From Melaminivora jejuensis (GTDB lineage: Bacteria; Pseudomonadota; Gammaproteobacteria; Burkholderiales; Burkholderiaceae_C), in NCBI RefSeq assembly GCF_017811175.1, contig NZ_JACWIJ010000002.1:2294001-2358000 (forward strand): a stretch of 64,000 bases of DNA, read 5' to 3'. The translations under genes and the position numbers were made by a program. Positions 1 through 9,940 of the stretch are shown piece by piece. Below the pieces are notes generated by a model. It did not search any database, was not told where the DNA came from, and worked only from the letters and a program-made list of their open reading frames with translations. Every line of letters begins with the position of its first letter. Position 1 is the stretch's first letter.

Positions 1-175
1 CGGTGTAGGGGCCGGAGGTGTCATAGACGCTGACCACCTCGCCGTTGGTCAGCGTGATGTCGCGCACCGGCACGCGCAGGTCGGCGCGGCTGCCGGTGAT
101 GAAGGATTTGGTCGAGGCAGGAAACGGCTCGCGGGCGCGGGCCAGCAGATGGGAGAAATCGGCGGGGGCGTTCAT
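1..175 (-). CDS. thiC: Phosphomethylpyrimidine synthase ThiC, N-terminal part (runs off the window)
   Basis: Only the first 58 codons are inside the window; the gene continues beyond base 1. The visible protein contains [16 protein letters not shown] and ends near VYDTSGPYT, the conserved N-terminal block of ThiC. ThiC is the radical-SAM enzyme that converts aminoimidazole ribotide into the pyrimidine moiety of thiamine in the cytoplasm. The ATG at 175 has a GGAG about 8 bases upstream. A TPP riboswitch lies about 95 bases before the start, which independently supports the assignment and implies repression by thiamine pyrophosphate. The catalytic CxxxCx4C cluster motif is outside the window, so function rests on the N-terminus and the riboswitch. 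Confidence 0.93.
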   Translation of the reverse strand, partial: MNAPADFSHLLARAREPFPASTKSFITGSRADLRVPVRDITLTNGEVVSVYDTSGPYT

Positions 176-270
176 GGCAGGCACTCCAGTTCATGGTGAA
201 GGGAATGCTCCGCAATCGACAGGAAAGGGCTGGGCGCTCGCAAACGCACCCGGGCCATTCCTGCTGCAGC

Positions 271-362
271 TCTTCTTACGCTGGTGCTAACCAGATCAAG
301 TTCGCGGTTTTGGCGATCGGGTTCGCCATCTCAGCACGCCTGTCGTTCGTGCACCCCGGAGC
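271..362 (-). promoter_or_regulatory. TPP (THI-box) riboswitch upstream of thiC
   Basis: Read on the minus strand from 362 down, the sequence has the TPP aptamer landmarks in order: GGGGTGC, then GCTGAGATGGC, ACCCG, GAACTTGATCTGGTTAG and CACCAGCGTAAGAAG. CTGAGA is the pyrimidine-sensing loop and the CTTGATCTGG segment is the pyrophosphate-sensing helix side. About 95 bases of expression platform separate it from the thiC ATG. No strong T-run was seen, so translational control is more likely than termination (inference). Confidence 0.95.
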
Positions 363-436
363 GGGCGCAGTATAGGCGTTGGGCGTTGCTCACAGGGCGG
401 ACGCAAAACGCCCATCGCACAACTTTCCCCCCCTAC

Positions 437-613
437 TCAGGCCACGCGCTCCATGATCAGCACGGCAAAGAACATGCCGGCGGCGATCAGCGTCCACTTC
501 AGGATGATCCAACCCAGGCGCCGCCAGTGCGCCTGGCCGGTGCCGGCGTAGAAGGCAAAGCACACCGCCGCCACCAGCAACAGCAGCATGACCAGCCAGC
601 GAAACAGCAGCAT
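437..613 (-). CDS. Small hydrophobic membrane protein (58 aa), unknown function
   Basis: A 58-residue protein with two predicted membrane segments: residues about 4-23 (LLLLVAAVCFAFYAG) and 36-54 (IILKWTLIAAGMFFAVL). They are joined by a short basic loop, with Arg/Glu near the C-terminus. It starts 25 bases after the lpxC stop and on the same strand, so it is probably cotranscribed with lpxC. I do not recognise a named family. The hydrophobic pattern, the clean start and stop and the position directly behind lpxC make a real gene likely, but its role is unknown. Confidence 0.65.
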   Translation of the reverse strand: MLLFRWLVMLLLLVAAVCFAFYAGTGQAHWRRLGWIILKWTLIAAGMFFAVLIMERVA

Positions 614-637
614 GGCTTCAGCCCCACCAGCGCCTGC

Positions 638-1561
638 TCACCAGGCCCGCACCGCCCGGGCAAAGCCGCGCGGCGCCTGGCGCTCGTGCTCGAAGCTGAC
701 CAGCTCCCAGGCATCGCGCTGGGCCAGCAGCTCGCGCAGCAGCAGGTTGTTCATGGCATGGCCCGAGCGGAAGGCGCTGTAGGCGGCCAGCAGTGGCCGG
801 CCCACCAGGTACAGGTCGCCCATGGCGTCCAGGATCTTGTGGCGGGCAAATTCGGCGTCGTAGCGCAGGCCGTCGGCATTGAGCACGCGGTAGTCATCCA
901 TGACGATGGCATTGTCCAGCCCGCCGCCCAGGGCCAGGCCGCTGGCGCGCAGCATCTCCACGTCGCGCGTGAAGCCGAAGGTACGCGCGCGGGCGATGTC
1001 GCGCGCATAGTTACCCTCGCCCAGATCGAACTCAACGCTCTGGCCGGTCGAGTCCACCGCCGGGTGGGCAAAGTCGATCTCGAAGCGCAGCTTGAAGCCG
1101 TGGTAGGGCGCAAGGCGCGCCCACTTGAGGTTGCTGCCCTCGCCCTCGCGCACCTCCACCAGCCGCGTCACGCGGATGAAGCGCTTGGGCGCGTTCTGCA
1201 GCTCGATGCCAGCGCTTTGCAGCAGGAAGACGAAGGAGGCCGACGAGCCATCCAGGATGGGCACTTCCTCGGCGGTGATGTCGATGTAGAGGTTGTCCAG
1301 CCCCAGGCCGGCGCAGGCGGACATCAGGTGCTCCACGGTGTGTACCTTGGCGCCGCCGACACCGATGGTGGAGGCCATGCGCGTGTCCACCACTGCCTCG
1401 GCGCTGATGGGAATGTCCACCGGCTCGGGCAGATCGATCCGGCGAAAGACGATGCCGGTGTCGGGCGCCGCCGGGCGCAGGGTCAGCTCGACCCGCTGGC
1501 CGCTGTGCAGACCCATGCCCACGGCGCGCGTCAGGGTCTTGATGGTGCGTTGCTGGAGCAT
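638..1561 (-). CDS. lpxC: UDP-3-O-acyl-N-acetylglucosamine deacetylase LpxC
   Basis: LpxC is the zinc enzyme for the committed step of lipid A synthesis, deacetylating UDP-3-O-acyl-GlcNAc in the cytoplasm. The 307-aa length is typical. Visible active-site elements are HTVEHL (zinc ligand H78 and general base E77), HKILDAMGD (ligands H241 and D245) and SGHAMNN (H268). The N-terminal QQRTIK and GLHSG blocks match the family start. It follows ftsZ on the same strand, as in many proteobacteria. A terminator hairpin lies between them, so lpxC is likely to have its own promoter or rely on read-through. Confidence 0.97.
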   Translation of the reverse strand: MLQQRTIKTLTRAVGMGLHSGQRVELTLRPAAPDTGIVFRRIDLPEPVDIPISAEAVVDTRMASTIGVGGAKVHTVEHLMSACAGLGLDNLYIDITAEEVPILDGSSASFVFLLQSAGIELQNAPKRFIRVTRLVEVREGEGSNLKWARLAPYHGFKLRFEIDFAHPAVDSTGQSVEFDLGEGNYARDIARARTFGFTRDVEMLRASGLALGGGLDNAIVMDDYRVLNADGLRYDAEFARHKILDAMGDLYLVGRPLLAAYSAFRSGHAMNNLLLRELLAQRDAWELVSFEHERQAPRGFARAVRAW

Positions 1562-1583
1562 CGGCAGATTCTAGGAAGCAATG

Positions 1584-1606
1584 AAAAACCGGGCTGACAA
1601 GCCCGG
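1584..1606 (-). terminator. Rho-independent terminator after ftsZ
   Basis: On the minus strand the perfect stem CCGGGC/GCCCGG with a 6-base loop is followed immediately by TTTTT. It lies between the ftsZ stop and the lpxC start and would end the long dcw transcript. Confidence 0.8.
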
Positions 1607-1640
1607 CCCTGGAGCAGGTGGCGGGCCAGCCCGCCGTCCA

Positions 1641-2855
1641 TCAGTCTGCCTGCTTGCGCAGGAAAGCCGGGATGTCCAGCTCGTCCATGCCGCCCGAGGA
1701 CAGGGCATCGACTCGCGCCGTGGCCTGCGTGCGATTGTTGCGCCAGACGCTGGGCACCGTCATGTTGCCGTAGTCGCCGCCGACCACTGCGCTGGCTGCC
1801 GTCGCAGAGCCAGCCCCGGGCATGGTGTAGGCGACGTTGTCGGTGCCGGTGCGCAGGCTGCCCTGCACCACCTGCATGGCCTGGCGACGCGCGCCGGCGC
1901 GTGCCAGTCCGGTGGCGATCACCGTGACGCGGATGGCGTCCTCCAGGGACTCGTCATAGGCGGCGCCAAAGATCACCTGGGCGTCCTGCGAAGCGTAGGC
2001 GTTGATGGTGGTCATGGCCAGTCGCGACTCGGCCAGCTTCAGGCTGCCCTTGGCCGCCGTGACCAGCACCAGCACGCCCTTGGCACCCGACAGGTCTATG
2101 CCCTCCAGCAGCGGACAGGCAATGGCCTGCTCGGCGGCGATGCGGGCGCGATCCGGGCCGCTGGCCGTGGCCGTGCCCATCATGGCGCGGCCCGGCTCGC
2201 CCATCACGGTGCGCACGTCCTCGAAGTCCACGTTCACCTGGCCGTACTCGTTGATGATCTCGGCAATGCCGCCCACGGCGTTCTTGAGCACGTCGTTGGC
2301 ATGGGCGAAGGCTTCCTCCTGGCCGATGTCGTCGCCCAGCACCTCCAGCAGCTTCTCGTTGAGCACGACGATCAGCGAGTCCACGTTGGCCTCCAGCTCG
2401 GCCAGGCCTTCTTCCGCGTTCTTCATCTTGCGGCTGCCTTCCCACTCGAAGGGCTTGGTGACCACGCCCACGGTGAGGATGCCCATCTCCTTGGCCACGC
2501 GCGCAATCACGGGCGCGGCGCCCGTGCCGGTGCCCCCGCCCATGCCGGCAGTGATGAACAGCATGTTGGCACCCTCGATCACCTGGCGGATATCTTCCTC
2601 GGCCTGGGTGGCGGCCTCGCGTGCGCGATCGGGCTTGTTGCCCGCGCCCAGGCCGTTGTGGCCGAGCTGGATAGTGCGGTGCGCCGAACTGCGCAGCAGC
2701 TGCTGCGCGTCGGTGTTGGCGCTGATGAACTCCACGCCCTGAACGTTGCGCGCGATCATGTGTTCGACGGCATTGCCGCCTCCGCCGCCCACCCCGATCA
2801 CCTTGATGCGCGTGCCCTGGTTGAACTCTTCGGACTCGATCATTTCGATGCTCAT
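1641..2855 (-). CDS. ftsZ: Cell division protein FtsZ
   Basis: FtsZ is the tubulin-like GTPase that polymerises into the Z-ring. I chose the ATG at 2855 (protein MSIEMIESEEFNQG, 404 aa) because it has a GGGAG site upstream and matches the usual N-terminus; an upstream in-frame start at 2912 would add 19 unsupported residues. The tubulin signature GGGTGTG is at residues 106-112. The T7 synergy loop NVDFEDV, which completes the partner's GTPase site, is near 208-214. The conserved C-terminal tail DELDIPAFLRKQ, which binds FtsA and ZipA, ends the protein after a linker. It is the last gene of the dcw cluster, 170 bases after ftsA. Confidence 0.98.
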   Translation of the reverse strand: MSIEMIESEEFNQGTRIKVIGVGGGGGNAVEHMIARNVQGVEFISANTDAQQLLRSSAHRTIQLGHNGLGAGNKPDRAREAATQAEEDIRQVIEGANMLFITAGMGGGTGTGAAPVIARVAKEMGILTVGVVTKPFEWEGSRKMKNAEEGLAELEANVDSLIVVLNEKLLEVLGDDIGQEEAFAHANDVLKNAVGGIAEIINEYGQVNVDFEDVRTVMGEPGRAMMGTATASGPDRARIAAEQAIACPLLEGIDLSGAKGVLVLVTAAKGSLKLAESRLAMTTINAYASQDAQVIFGAAYDESLEDAIRVTVIATGLARAGARRQAMQVVQGSLRTGTDNVAYTMPGAGSATAASAVVGGDYGNMTVPSVWRNNRTQATARVDALSSGGMDELDIPAFLRKQAD

Positions 2856-3024
2856 GTGCGTGCTCCCGTGTCTGCTTGCTGAAGTGGTGTAGCTGGAAAA
2901 AGAAATTGGCAAACTTTATTGCGTTTGTTGCGTTGCCGCGCCGGCCTCATCTGCCGGCCTCTGGCTTGAACTTGGCCTGGATTTTCGCCATCGCCCGCAC
3001 TTTCTGTGTTTGCGAAGGTACATG

Positions 3025-4254
3025 TCAGAAATTCCCCACAATGAAATCCTTGAAACGGCCAAAGGCCGTCTTCACGGTGCTGCTCTTGGCGGCCACCTTG
3101 AAGCCACGCAGGCGCGCCAGGCGGGCTTCCTCCAAAAGGCCCATAACGGTAGCCGCACGCGGCTGGGCAATCATGTCAGCCAAAGCGCCGGAATACTTCG
3201 GTATGCCACGGCGCACGGGCTTCAGAAAGATGTCCTCGCCCAGCTCCACCATGCCCGGCATGACGGCGCTGCCCCCGGTGAGCACTATCCCCGAGGACAG
3301 CACCTCTTCGTAGCCGGACTCGCGGATGACCTGCTGCACCAGCGAGAAAATCTCTTCCACACGCGGCTCGATGACGCCGGCCAGCGCCTGGCGCGACAAC
3401 ATGCGCGGGCTGCGGTCGCCCAGGCCCGGCACCTCGACCTGCCCCTCGGGGTCGGCCAGCAGCTGCTTGGCATAGCCGCTCTCGACCTTGATGTCCTCGG
3501 CGTCCTTGGTCGGCGTCCTGAGCGCCATGGCAATGTCGCTGGTAATCAAGTCCCCGGCAATCGGGATTACTGCGGTATGCCGGATGGCGCCACCGGTGAA
3601 CACGGCGATGTCGGTGGTGCCTGCGCCGATGTCCACCAGCGCCACGCCCAGCTCGCGCTCGTCATCGGTGAGCACGGCGTGGCTGGAGGCCAGCGGGTTG
3701 AGCATCAGCTGCTCGACCTCCAGGCCACAGCGGCGCACGCACTTGATGATGTTCTCCGCCGCACTCTGCGCGCCGGTGACGATGTGGATGTTGGCCTCCA
3801 GGCGGATGCCGCTCATGCCGATGGGCTCGCGCACATCCTGGCCGTCGATCACGAACTCCTGCGGCTCGACCAGCAGCAATCGCTGGTCGCTGGAGATGTT
3901 GATGGCCTTGGCCGTCTCGACCACCCGCGCCACGTCGGTGGCTGAGACCTCGCGATCCTTGATGGCCACCATGCCGCGCGAGTTGCGCCCACGGATATGG
4001 CTGCCAGTGATGCCGGTATAGACGCGCTGGATGCGGCAGTCGGCCATCAGCTCCGCCTCCTTGAGCGCCTGCTGGATGCTTTGCACCGTGGCATCGATGT
4101 TGACCACCACGCCGCGCTTGAGGCCATTGCCCGGGGCGATGCCCAAACCGGCGAGTTTCAGCTCGCCACCGGGCAGCACCTCGGCCACCACGGCCATGAC
4201 CTTGGCCGTGCCGATGTCCAGCCCCACCACGACGTCCTTGTATTCCCTTGCCAT
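3025..4254 (-). CDS. ftsA: Cell division protein FtsA
   Basis: FtsA is the actin-like ATPase that tethers FtsZ to the membrane. The 409-aa protein starts with a phosphate-1 loop, VVGLDIGTAKV. It contains VDIGAGTTDIAVF (phosphate 2) and LTGGSAVMPGM (adenosine motif). It ends with an amphipathic helix, FGRFKDFIVGNF, the expected membrane-targeting sequence. The gap between the ftsQ stop and this start is 2 bases, so the two are tightly coupled. The following 170-base gap before ftsZ is the longest within the cluster and could hold an extra ftsZ promoter, though I see no convincing sigma70 site. Confidence 0.97.
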   Translation of the reverse strand: MAREYKDVVVGLDIGTAKVMAVVAEVLPGGELKLAGLGIAPGNGLKRGVVVNIDATVQSIQQALKEAELMADCRIQRVYTGITGSHIRGRNSRGMVAIKDREVSATDVARVVETAKAINISSDQRLLLVEPQEFVIDGQDVREPIGMSGIRLEANIHIVTGAQSAAENIIKCVRRCGLEVEQLMLNPLASSHAVLTDDERELGVALVDIGAGTTDIAVFTGGAIRHTAVIPIAGDLITSDIAMALRTPTKDAEDIKVESGYAKQLLADPEGQVEVPGLGDRSPRMLSRQALAGVIEPRVEEIFSLVQQVIRESGYEEVLSSGIVLTGGSAVMPGMVELGEDIFLKPVRRGIPKYSGALADMIAQPRAATVMGLLEEARLARLRGFKVAAKSSTVKTAFGRFKDFIVGNF

Positions 4255-4256
4255 GC

Positions 4257-5150
4257 TTACCCTCGGTTGTTCTGTACGGCACGTCGCGCCGGTGTCGGTG
4301 TGGATGCCGCTGGCGCCGCACGCGGCGCTGCCGGCCTGGCGCGCGCGGCCCGGGCAGCCTCCTCGGCACTCATGGTCGTCACCCCGTGCAGGCGCACGGC
4401 GTAGCCGCCGGCGTGGCGCAGATCGGCGTATTCCAGCGCGCCCACGCTGCGTCCGCCGTGCTGCTGCGTCACCTGTGCCAGGGTATTGGCCAGGCGGCGC
4501 ACGCGCTCAAGCACCTCGGACTGCGTGCCGCTGCCCAGCTCCAGCACCGCGCCGCTGCCCAACTGCACGCGCCAGCCGCCGTGCGCCGTGAGCGTCAGCG
4601 TATCCACGGATGAGCCCAGCGGGGCCAGCGCCGTTGCAAGCAGCCGCAGCATGGCCAGCAATTCGCTGGCGCGCTCGGGCGTGCCGATCAGGCGCGGCAG
4701 GCGGCTTTCGTCCTGGTCGTCCTGGTCATCCGCCTCGGCCTCGAAGACCACGCCCTGGCCATCCATCAACATGCCGCTGCCTTCGGCGCCCCAATGGGCC
4801 ACGGCGTCGTGCTCGGTGAGCAGCACGCGCAGGCCGCTGGGAAACTCGCGGCGCACCTGCGCGCTGCGCACCCAGGGCACTTGCTCGAAGGCGCGGCGCG
4901 CAGCCTGCAGATCGAGCGTGAAGAAATTGCCCACCAGCTGCGGCGCGACGTTGGCGCGCAGGCTCATGGCGCTGGTGTGCGCCAGGTCGCCCTCGACCAC
5001 GATGCGTCCCACGGCAAACGCCGGGTGGCGCAGCAGCCACAGGCCGCCCGCCCACAGCACGGCCAGCAGCGCGCCCAGGAACACCACCGAGGCGGTGATG
5101 TTCATCAGGCGCACGTCCAGCGGTGCGGGCAGGGCGGCAGCGGCGTTCAT
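4257..5150 (-). CDS. ftsQ: Cell division protein FtsQ
   Basis: FtsQ is the bitopic scaffold of the FtsQBL complex in the divisome. With the ATG at 5150 ([17 protein letters not shown]) the protein has 297 aa and this start overlaps the ddl stop as ATGA. It has a short cytoplasmic tail, one membrane span at residues about 18-40 ([19 protein letters not shown]) and a POTRA domain beginning with [16 protein letters not shown]. The FtsQ-type periplasmic domain includes [14 protein letters not shown]. The C-terminus is extended and Ala/Pro/Arg rich from about residue 260, so it is likely disordered. Confidence 0.95.
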   Translation of the reverse strand: MNAAAALPAPLDVRLMNITASVVFLGALLAVLWAGGLWLLRHPAFAVGRIVVEGDLAHTSAMSLRANVAPQLVGNFFTLDLQAARRAFEQVPWVRSAQVRREFPSGLRVLLTEHDAVAHWGAEGSGMLMDGQGVVFEAEADDQDDQDESRLPRLIGTPERASELLAMLRLLATALAPLGSSVDTLTLTAHGGWRVQLGSGAVLELGSGTQSEVLERVRRLANTLAQVTQQHGGRSVGALEYADLRHAGGYAVRLHGVTTMSAEEAARAARARPAAPRAAPAASTPTPARRAVQNNRG

Positions 5151-6151
5151 GGTGTCGCGCCGGCCTCGCAAGCTGCACGCCCCTGCAGCGCGTCCAGCGA
5201 CGCGCCGGCCAGGATGTGCAGGCACAGGTCTTCGTAGCTGATGCCGGCGGCGCGCGCCGACATCGGCACCAGCGAATGCCCGGTCATGCCCGGCGAGGTG
5301 TTGATCTCCAGCAAGAAGGGCTGGCGGTCGCTGGCGCGCACCATGATGTCGGCGCGCGCCCAGCCACGGCAGCCCAGCGAACGGTAGGCCTGCACGACCA
5401 GCTCTCGGATGGCCTGCTCCTCATGCTCGGGCAGGCCGCTGGGGCAGTGGTACTGCGTAGCGTCGGTGAAGTATTTGTTCTGGTAGTCGTAGTTGCCCTC
5501 GGGCGCGACGATGCGGATCAGCGGCAGCGCGGACGCAGCCGCGCCCTGGCCCAGCACCGGGCAGGTGGTCTCGTCGCCGTCGATGAACTGCTCGCACAGC
5601 ACTTCGGGGTCGAAGCGCGCGGCCAGGCGGTAGGCCTGCTCGCACTGGCCGATGGAGCTCACCCGGGTCAGGCCCAGCGTCGAGCCCTCGCGCGCAGGCT
5701 TGACGATCATGGGCGCGCCCAGCTCCTGGAAGGCGCGCGCCGTCTCGTCGGCGCTGGCCACCAGGCGCCAGTCGGGCGTGGGCAGGCCGTCGGCGCGCCA
5801 GATGCGCTTGGTCATGATCTTGTCCATGGACACGCTGGAGGCCAGCACGCCCGGGCCGGTGTAGGGGATACCCAGCAGCTCCAGCGCGCCCTGCACCGTG
5901 CCGTCCTCGCCGTGGCGGCCATGCAGCGCGATGAAGCAGCGCGCGTAGCCGTGCGCCTTGAGCTCGCCCAGATCGGCCTGCGCCGGATCGAAGGCATGGG
6001 CATCGACGCCGCGCGAGCGCAGCGCATTGAGCACGCCGCCACCCGACATCAGCGAGACCTCGCGCTCGGCGGACGAACCGCCCATCAGCACCGCCACCTT
6101 GCCCAGGGCAGCGCTGTCGATGTTTTCAATTTTTGAATCAAATTGGCTCAT
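5147..6151 (-). CDS. ddlB: D-alanine--D-alanine ligase (DdlB type)
   Basis: This ATP-grasp enzyme joins two D-Ala residues for the peptidoglycan stem peptide in the cytoplasm. The protein is 334 aa. Family landmarks are [17 protein letters not shown] near the N-terminus, [14 protein letters not shown] in the ATP-binding central domain, and [18 protein letters not shown], which carries the Mg-binding Glu/Asn and the substrate loop. The start overlaps the murC stop (ATGA) and the stop overlaps the ftsQ start (ATGA), the standard dcw arrangement. Confidence 0.97.
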   Translation of the reverse strand: MSQFDSKIENIDSAALGKVAVLMGGSSAEREVSLMSGGGVLNALRSRGVDAHAFDPAQADLGELKAHGYARCFIALHGRHGEDGTVQGALELLGIPYTGPGVLASSVSMDKIMTKRIWRADGLPTPDWRLVASADETARAFQELGAPMIVKPAREGSTLGLTRVSSIGQCEQAYRLAARFDPEVLCEQFIDGDETTCPVLGQGAAASALPLIRIVAPEGNYDYQNKYFTDATQYHCPSGLPEHEEQAIRELVVQAYRSLGCRGWARADIMVRASDRQPFLLEINTSPGMTGHSLVPMSARAAGISYEDLCLHILAGASLDALQGRAACEAGATP

Positions 6152-7602
6152 AACCCGCTCCCAGCAAGCGCTGACAGCTCACTTTTTTGCAGCAAATCCA
6201 CCACCTGCCCGGCCACCGCACCGATGGAGCCGGCGCCCATGCACAGCACCACGTCGCCAGCGCGCGCCAGCTCGGCGATGCGCGCCGGCAGTTGGCACAC
6301 ATCAGGCTCGAACAGTGGTGCCGGCTGGCTGGCCGAGGCCCGGGTCTGGGCTGCCTGCACGGCCTGCGCCAGCGCCCGGCCATCGGCGCCGGCGATCGGC
6401 GCCTCGCCGGCAGCATAGACCTCGGTCAGCAGCAGCGCATCGGCACGCGCCAGCACGGCGGCGAAGTCGTCCAGGCAGTCGCGCGTGCGGCTGTAGCGGT
6501 GCGGCTGGAAGACCAGCACGATGCGCCGCCCCGGCCAGGCGCCGCGTGCGGCCTCCAGCGTGGCGGCCAGCTCGACCGGATGATGGCCGTAGTCCTCGAC
6601 CAGGGTGAAGCTGCCGCCGTCGCCGCTGGGCAGCTCGCCGTGGCTCTGGAAGCGCCGGCCCACGCCGCCGAAGCCGGCCAGCGCGCGCAGGAGCGCCGCA
6701 TCGTCCACCTCCAGCTCGGCGGCCACGGCAATCGCCGCCAGGGCGTTGAGCACGTTGTGCTGGCCGGGCAGGTTCAGCACCACGTCCAGCGCCGGCAGCG
6801 CTTGGCCGGCCGTCTCGCGCAGCACGCGAAAGTGCATCTGCGTGCCCACGGCGCGCACGTCCAGGGCGCGCACCTGGGCGTCGCCAGACAGGCCGTAGCG
6901 TGTCACGGGCCGCTGCAGCCGGGCGGCGATGGCGCGCACCGGCGCGTCGTCGATACAGACGATGGCCCGGCCATAGAAAGGCATACGGTGCAGGAAATCG
7001 ACGAAGGCCTGCTGCAGCCGGCCAAAGTCGTGGCCGTAGGTCTCCATGTGGTCGGCGTCGATGTTGGTGACCACGGCCAGCACCGGCAGCAGGTTCAGGA
7101 ACGACGCATCCGACTCGTCGGCCTCGACCACGATGTAGTCGCCGCTGCCGAGCCGGGCGTTGCTGCCGGCGCTGTTCAGGCGCCCGCCGATGACGTAGGT
7201 CGGATCCAGCCCGGCCTCGGCCAGGATGCTGGCCACCAGGCTGGTGGTCGTGGTCTTGCCGTGCGCGCCGGCAATCGCGATGCCGCGCTGAAAGCGCATC
7301 AGCTCGGCCAGCATCAGCGCGCGCGGCACCACCGGGATGCCGGCAGCGCGCGCCGCCTGCACCTCGGGGTTGTCCTCGGGCACCGCCGTGGAGGTGACCA
7401 CGGCATCGGCGCCGGCGATGTGCGCCGCCGCGTGGCCGAGGTGCGTGGCGATGCCCAGATCGGCCAGGCGCTGCAGCACGGCGCTGCCTTGCAGATCGGA
7501 GCCGGAGACCCGGTAACCCAGGTGGTGCAGCACCTCGGCAATGCCGCACATGCCCGAGCCGCCGATGCCGACGAAGTGGAGGTGGCGAATGGCGTGTTTC
7601 AT
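6148..7602 (-). CDS. murC: UDP-N-acetylmuramate--L-alanine ligase MurC
   Basis: MurC adds L-Ala to UDP-MurNAc, the first stem-peptide step. From the ATG at 7602 (overlapping the murG stop as ATGA) the protein is 484 aa. Visible motifs are [17 protein letters not shown] (Rossmann UDP-binding, residues about 9-25), [10 protein letters not shown] (ATP P-loop, 111-120) and [10 protein letters not shown] in the C-terminal domain. The last 14 residues, [14 protein letters not shown] plus L, are encoded by a copy of the 40-bp dispersed repeat (6151-6190), so the native C-terminus appears to have been replaced or extended by the repeat. Confidence 0.97.
   Translation of the reverse strand: MKHAIRHLHFVGIGGSGMCGIAEVLHHLGYRVSGSDLQGSAVLQRLADLGIATHLGHAAAHIAGADAVVTSTAVPEDNPEVQAARAAGIPVVPRALMLAELMRFQRGIAIAGAHGKTTTTSLVASILAEAGLDPTYVIGGRLNSAGSNARLGSGDYIVVEADESDASFLNLLPVLAVVTNIDADHMETYGHDFGRLQQAFVDFLHRMPFYGRAIVCIDDAPVRAIAARLQRPVTRYGLSGDAQVRALDVRAVGTQMHFRVLRETAGQALPALDVVLNLPGQHNVLNALAAIAVAAELEVDDAALLRALAGFGGVGRRFQSHGELPSGDGGSFTLVEDYGHHPVELAATLEAARGAWPGRRIVLVFQPHRYSRTRDCLDDFAAVLARADALLLTEVYAAGEAPIAGADGRALAQAVQAAQTRASASQPAPLFEPDVCQLPARIAELARAGDVVLCMGAGSIGAVAGQVVDLLQKSELSALAGSGL
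6151..6190 (+). repeat. 40-bp dispersed repeat (3' end of murC)
   Basis: AACCCGCTCCCAGCAAGCGC followed by TGACAGCTCACTTTTTTGC; it encodes the last residues of MurC and ends at the ddl start. Confidence 0.8.
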
Positions 7603-8666
7603 CGGGCGGCCAGCTCCTCGCAGGCCAGGGCCACCTCGCGGGCAGCTTGGGTCTTTTGCATCTTTTTGGCTTCCAGGGCGCACTGGACAAGCGCTGAACG
7701 CTGCATTTTAGATAGCAATTCGGCCAAACCCTGGGGTGTCAGGTCGCGCTGGGGCACCAGCCAGCCGCCGCCGGCATCGACCAGGAAGCGCGCATTGGCG
7801 CTCTGGTGGTCATCGACGGCGTGCGGAAAGGGCACGAACACGGCGGCGGCGCCCACGGCGGCGATCTCGGTCACGGTGCTGGCGCCGGCGCGGCAGACGA
7901 TGATGTCGGCCTCGGCGTAGGCGCTGGCGGTGTCGTCGATGAAGGGCGTGAGCGTGGCCTGCACGCCGGCGGCCTGGTAGTTGGCGCGCAGCCGCTCGAT
8001 CTGCGCCGCGCCGCTTTGGTGCGTGACCATGGGGCGCTGCGCTTCGGGCAGCAGCGCCAGCGCCTGCGGCACGATCTCGTTGAGCGCCTGTGCGCCCAGG
8101 CTGCCGCCCACGACCAGCAGTTTGAGCGACCCGCTGCGCCCGGCGAAGCGCTCGGCGGGGCCGGCTTGCCGGGTGAAGGCGGCGCGCAGCGGGTTGCCGA
8201 CCCAGCGGCCTTTTTTCAGCACCTCGGGGAAGGCGGTGAAGACCCGCTCGGCCACCAGCGCCAGCAGCCGGTTGGCCATGCCGGGCACGGAATTTTGCTC
8301 GTGTATCACCAGCGGGCAGCCCGTGGCCGAGGCCATCAGCCCGCCGGGGAAGGTGACGTAGCCGCCCAGGCCGACCACCACGTCGGGCCGGATGCGGCGC
8401 AGCAGCCGCCAGGACTGGGCCAGGGCGCGCAGCAGCCTGAGCGGCGCCAGCGCCAGCGTCAGCACGCCCTTGCCGCGCACGCCGGAGAACTCGATGGTCT
8501 CGAAGGCAAAGCCGTGCGGCGGCACGATGCGCGCCTCCATGCTGCCCGCCGTGCCCAGCCAATGCACACGCCAGCCGCGCGCGCGCAGCTCCTCGGCTAC
8601 AGCCAGGCCGGGGAAGATGTGGCCGCCGGTGCCGCCGGCCATGATGAGGGCGACCTTTTGCGTCAT
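7599..8666 (-). CDS. murG: UDP-GlcNAc:lipid I N-acetylglucosaminyltransferase MurG
   Basis: MurG is the membrane-associated glycosyltransferase that turns lipid I into lipid II. The start at 8666 overlaps the ftsW stop (ATGA), giving 355 aa. Key motifs are [19 protein letters not shown] (first G-loop, residues 9-16), [12 protein letters not shown] (second G-loop), [11 protein letters not shown] (UDP-GlcNAc site) and [15 protein letters not shown] with the following [10 protein letters not shown]. Part of the C-terminal helix region ([13 protein letters not shown]) is encoded by a degenerate copy of the 40-bp repeat at 7684-7717. Confidence 0.97.
   Translation of the reverse strand: MTQKVALIMAGGTGGHIFPGLAVAEELRARGWRVHWLGTAGSMEARIVPPHGFAFETIEFSGVRGKGVLTLALAPLRLLRALAQSWRLLRRIRPDVVVGLGGYVTFPGGLMASATGCPLVIHEQNSVPGMANRLLALVAERVFTAFPEVLKKGRWVGNPLRAAFTRQAGPAERFAGRSGSLKLLVVGGSLGAQALNEIVPQALALLPEAQRPMVTHQSGAAQIERLRANYQAAGVQATLTPFIDDTASAYAEADIIVCRAGASTVTEIAAVGAAAVFVPFPHAVDDHQSANARFLVDAGGGWLVPQRDLTPQGLAELLSKMQRSALVQCALEAKKMQKTQAAREVALACEELAAR
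7684..7717 (+). repeat. 40-bp dispersed repeat (3' part of murG)
   Basis: TGGACAAGCGCTGAACGCTG followed by CATTTTAGATAGC; degenerate, read in frame. Confidence 0.65.
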
Positions 8667-9940
8667 GCACGCCCTCCGCGCATCAAAACCTTGTTCTCGT
8701 AATCCACGCGCAGCACCACCGCAATCGCCACCAAATTCATCAGGATGGCCGAGCCGCCGAAGCTCATGAGCGGCAGCGTCAGGCCCTTGGTCGGCAGCGC
8801 GCCCAGGTTCACGCCCATGTTGATGAAGGATTGAAAGCCGAACCAGATGGCCACGCCCTGCGCCACCAGGCCGGAGAACACCCGATCCAGTGCAATCGCC
8901 TGCCGCCCGATCTGCATCAGTCGGCGCGTGAGCCACAGAAAGGCCACGATCAGCACCAGCACGCCAACCAGGCCGAACTCCTCGCCAATCACGGCCAACA
9001 GGAAGTCGGTGTGCGCCTCGGGCAGCCAGTGCAGCTTTTCCACGCTGGCGCCCAGGCCCACGCCAAACAGTTCGCCCCGGCCAATGGCGATCAAGGCGTG
9101 CGAGAGCTGGTAGCCCTTGCCCAGGGCGTGCGCCTCGGAAAACGGATCGAGGTAGGCGAAGATGCGCTCGCGCCGCCAGGGCGAGAGCCAGACCATGGCG
9201 GCAAAGGCCAGCACCAGAACCAGCGCGATCAGGAAGAACATGCGCGCGTTGACCCCGCCCAGGAACAGGATGCCCATGGCGATCACGGCAATGACCATGA
9301 AGGCGCCCATGTCCGGCTCGCCCAGCAGCAGGCCGCCGACGATGCCCACGGCCAGTCCCATGGGCAGCACGGCGCGAAAGAAGCGCTCCTTCACATCCAT
9401 GCGCCGCACCATGTAGTCGGCGGCATACAGCAGCACCGCGAACTTGGCCAGCTCCGAGGGCTGGAAGTTCATGAAACCCAGGCTCAGCCAGCGCCGGGCA
9501 CCGTTGACCATCAGGCCCACGTGCGGGATCAGCACGGCAATCAGCAGCAGCAACGAGACCACGAACAGCCACGGCGCCAGGCGCTCCCAGGTGTTCATGG
9601 ACACCTGGAAGGCCAGCAGCGCGCAGACGAAGCCGATGCCAATCGCCATGACGTGGCGCACCACGAAATGCGTCGGCGCAATCGCCCCGAAGCGCGGGTT
9701 GTCCGGCATGGCGATCGAGGCTGAATAGACCATGACCACGCTGAAGGCCAGCAGCAGCACCACCATCCACAAAAGCGCCTCGTCGAAGCCCAGCACACGC
9801 GCCGGCGTGGCGGCGGTGCCGCGCAGCTCGGTGCCGGCCACGCGCACCGGCAGCACGTCCACGGCGTCGGGCGCGCGCCGGCCCAGGCGCGCGCGCAGGC
9901 GCGCCAGCAGACCGGCGCTGGCGGCAGCGGTGTCGCTCAT
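8663..9940 (-). CDS. ftsW: Septal peptidoglycan glycosyltransferase FtsW
   Basis: FtsW is a SEDS-family membrane enzyme that polymerises lipid II at the septum together with FtsI. The 425-aa protein has about ten membrane segments after a roughly 45-residue cytoplasmic N-terminus. Typical SEDS stretches include [33 protein letters not shown], which carries the conserved acidic residue, and [17 protein letters not shown] near the C-terminus. Both ends overlap neighbours by 4 bases (murD and murG). Confidence 0.96.
   Translation of the reverse strand: MSDTAAASAGLLARLRARLGRRAPDAVDVLPVRVAGTELRGTAATPARVLGFDEALLWMVVLLLAFSVVMVYSASIAMPDNPRFGAIAPTHFVVRHVMAIGIGFVCALLAFQVSMNTWERLAPWLFVVSLLLLIAVLIPHVGLMVNGARRWLSLGFMNFQPSELAKFAVLLYAADYMVRRMDVKERFFRAVLPMGLAVGIVGGLLLGEPDMGAFMVIAVIAMGILFLGGVNARMFFLIALVLVLAFAAMVWLSPWRRERIFAYLDPFSEAHALGKGYQLSHALIAIGRGELFGVGLGASVEKLHWLPEAHTDFLLAVIGEEFGLVGVLVLIVAFLWLTRRLMQIGRQAIALDRVFSGLVAQGVAIWFGFQSFINMGVNLGALPTKGLTLPLMSFGGSAILMNLVAIAVVLRVDYENKVLMRGGRA

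Noticed and set aside
284-1597. A 437-codon open frame on the plus strand opposite lpxC
   Set aside because: It is the antisense shadow of lpxC in very GC-rich DNA; composition is His/Gln/Ala-rich with no family signature. The same holds for long plus-strand frames opposite ftsZ, murG, ftsW, uvrA and others.
2856-3024. A 14-codon ORF (MAKIQAKFKPEAGR) between ftsA and ftsZ
   Set aside because: Too short, no ribosome site or overlap with neighbours; expected by chance.
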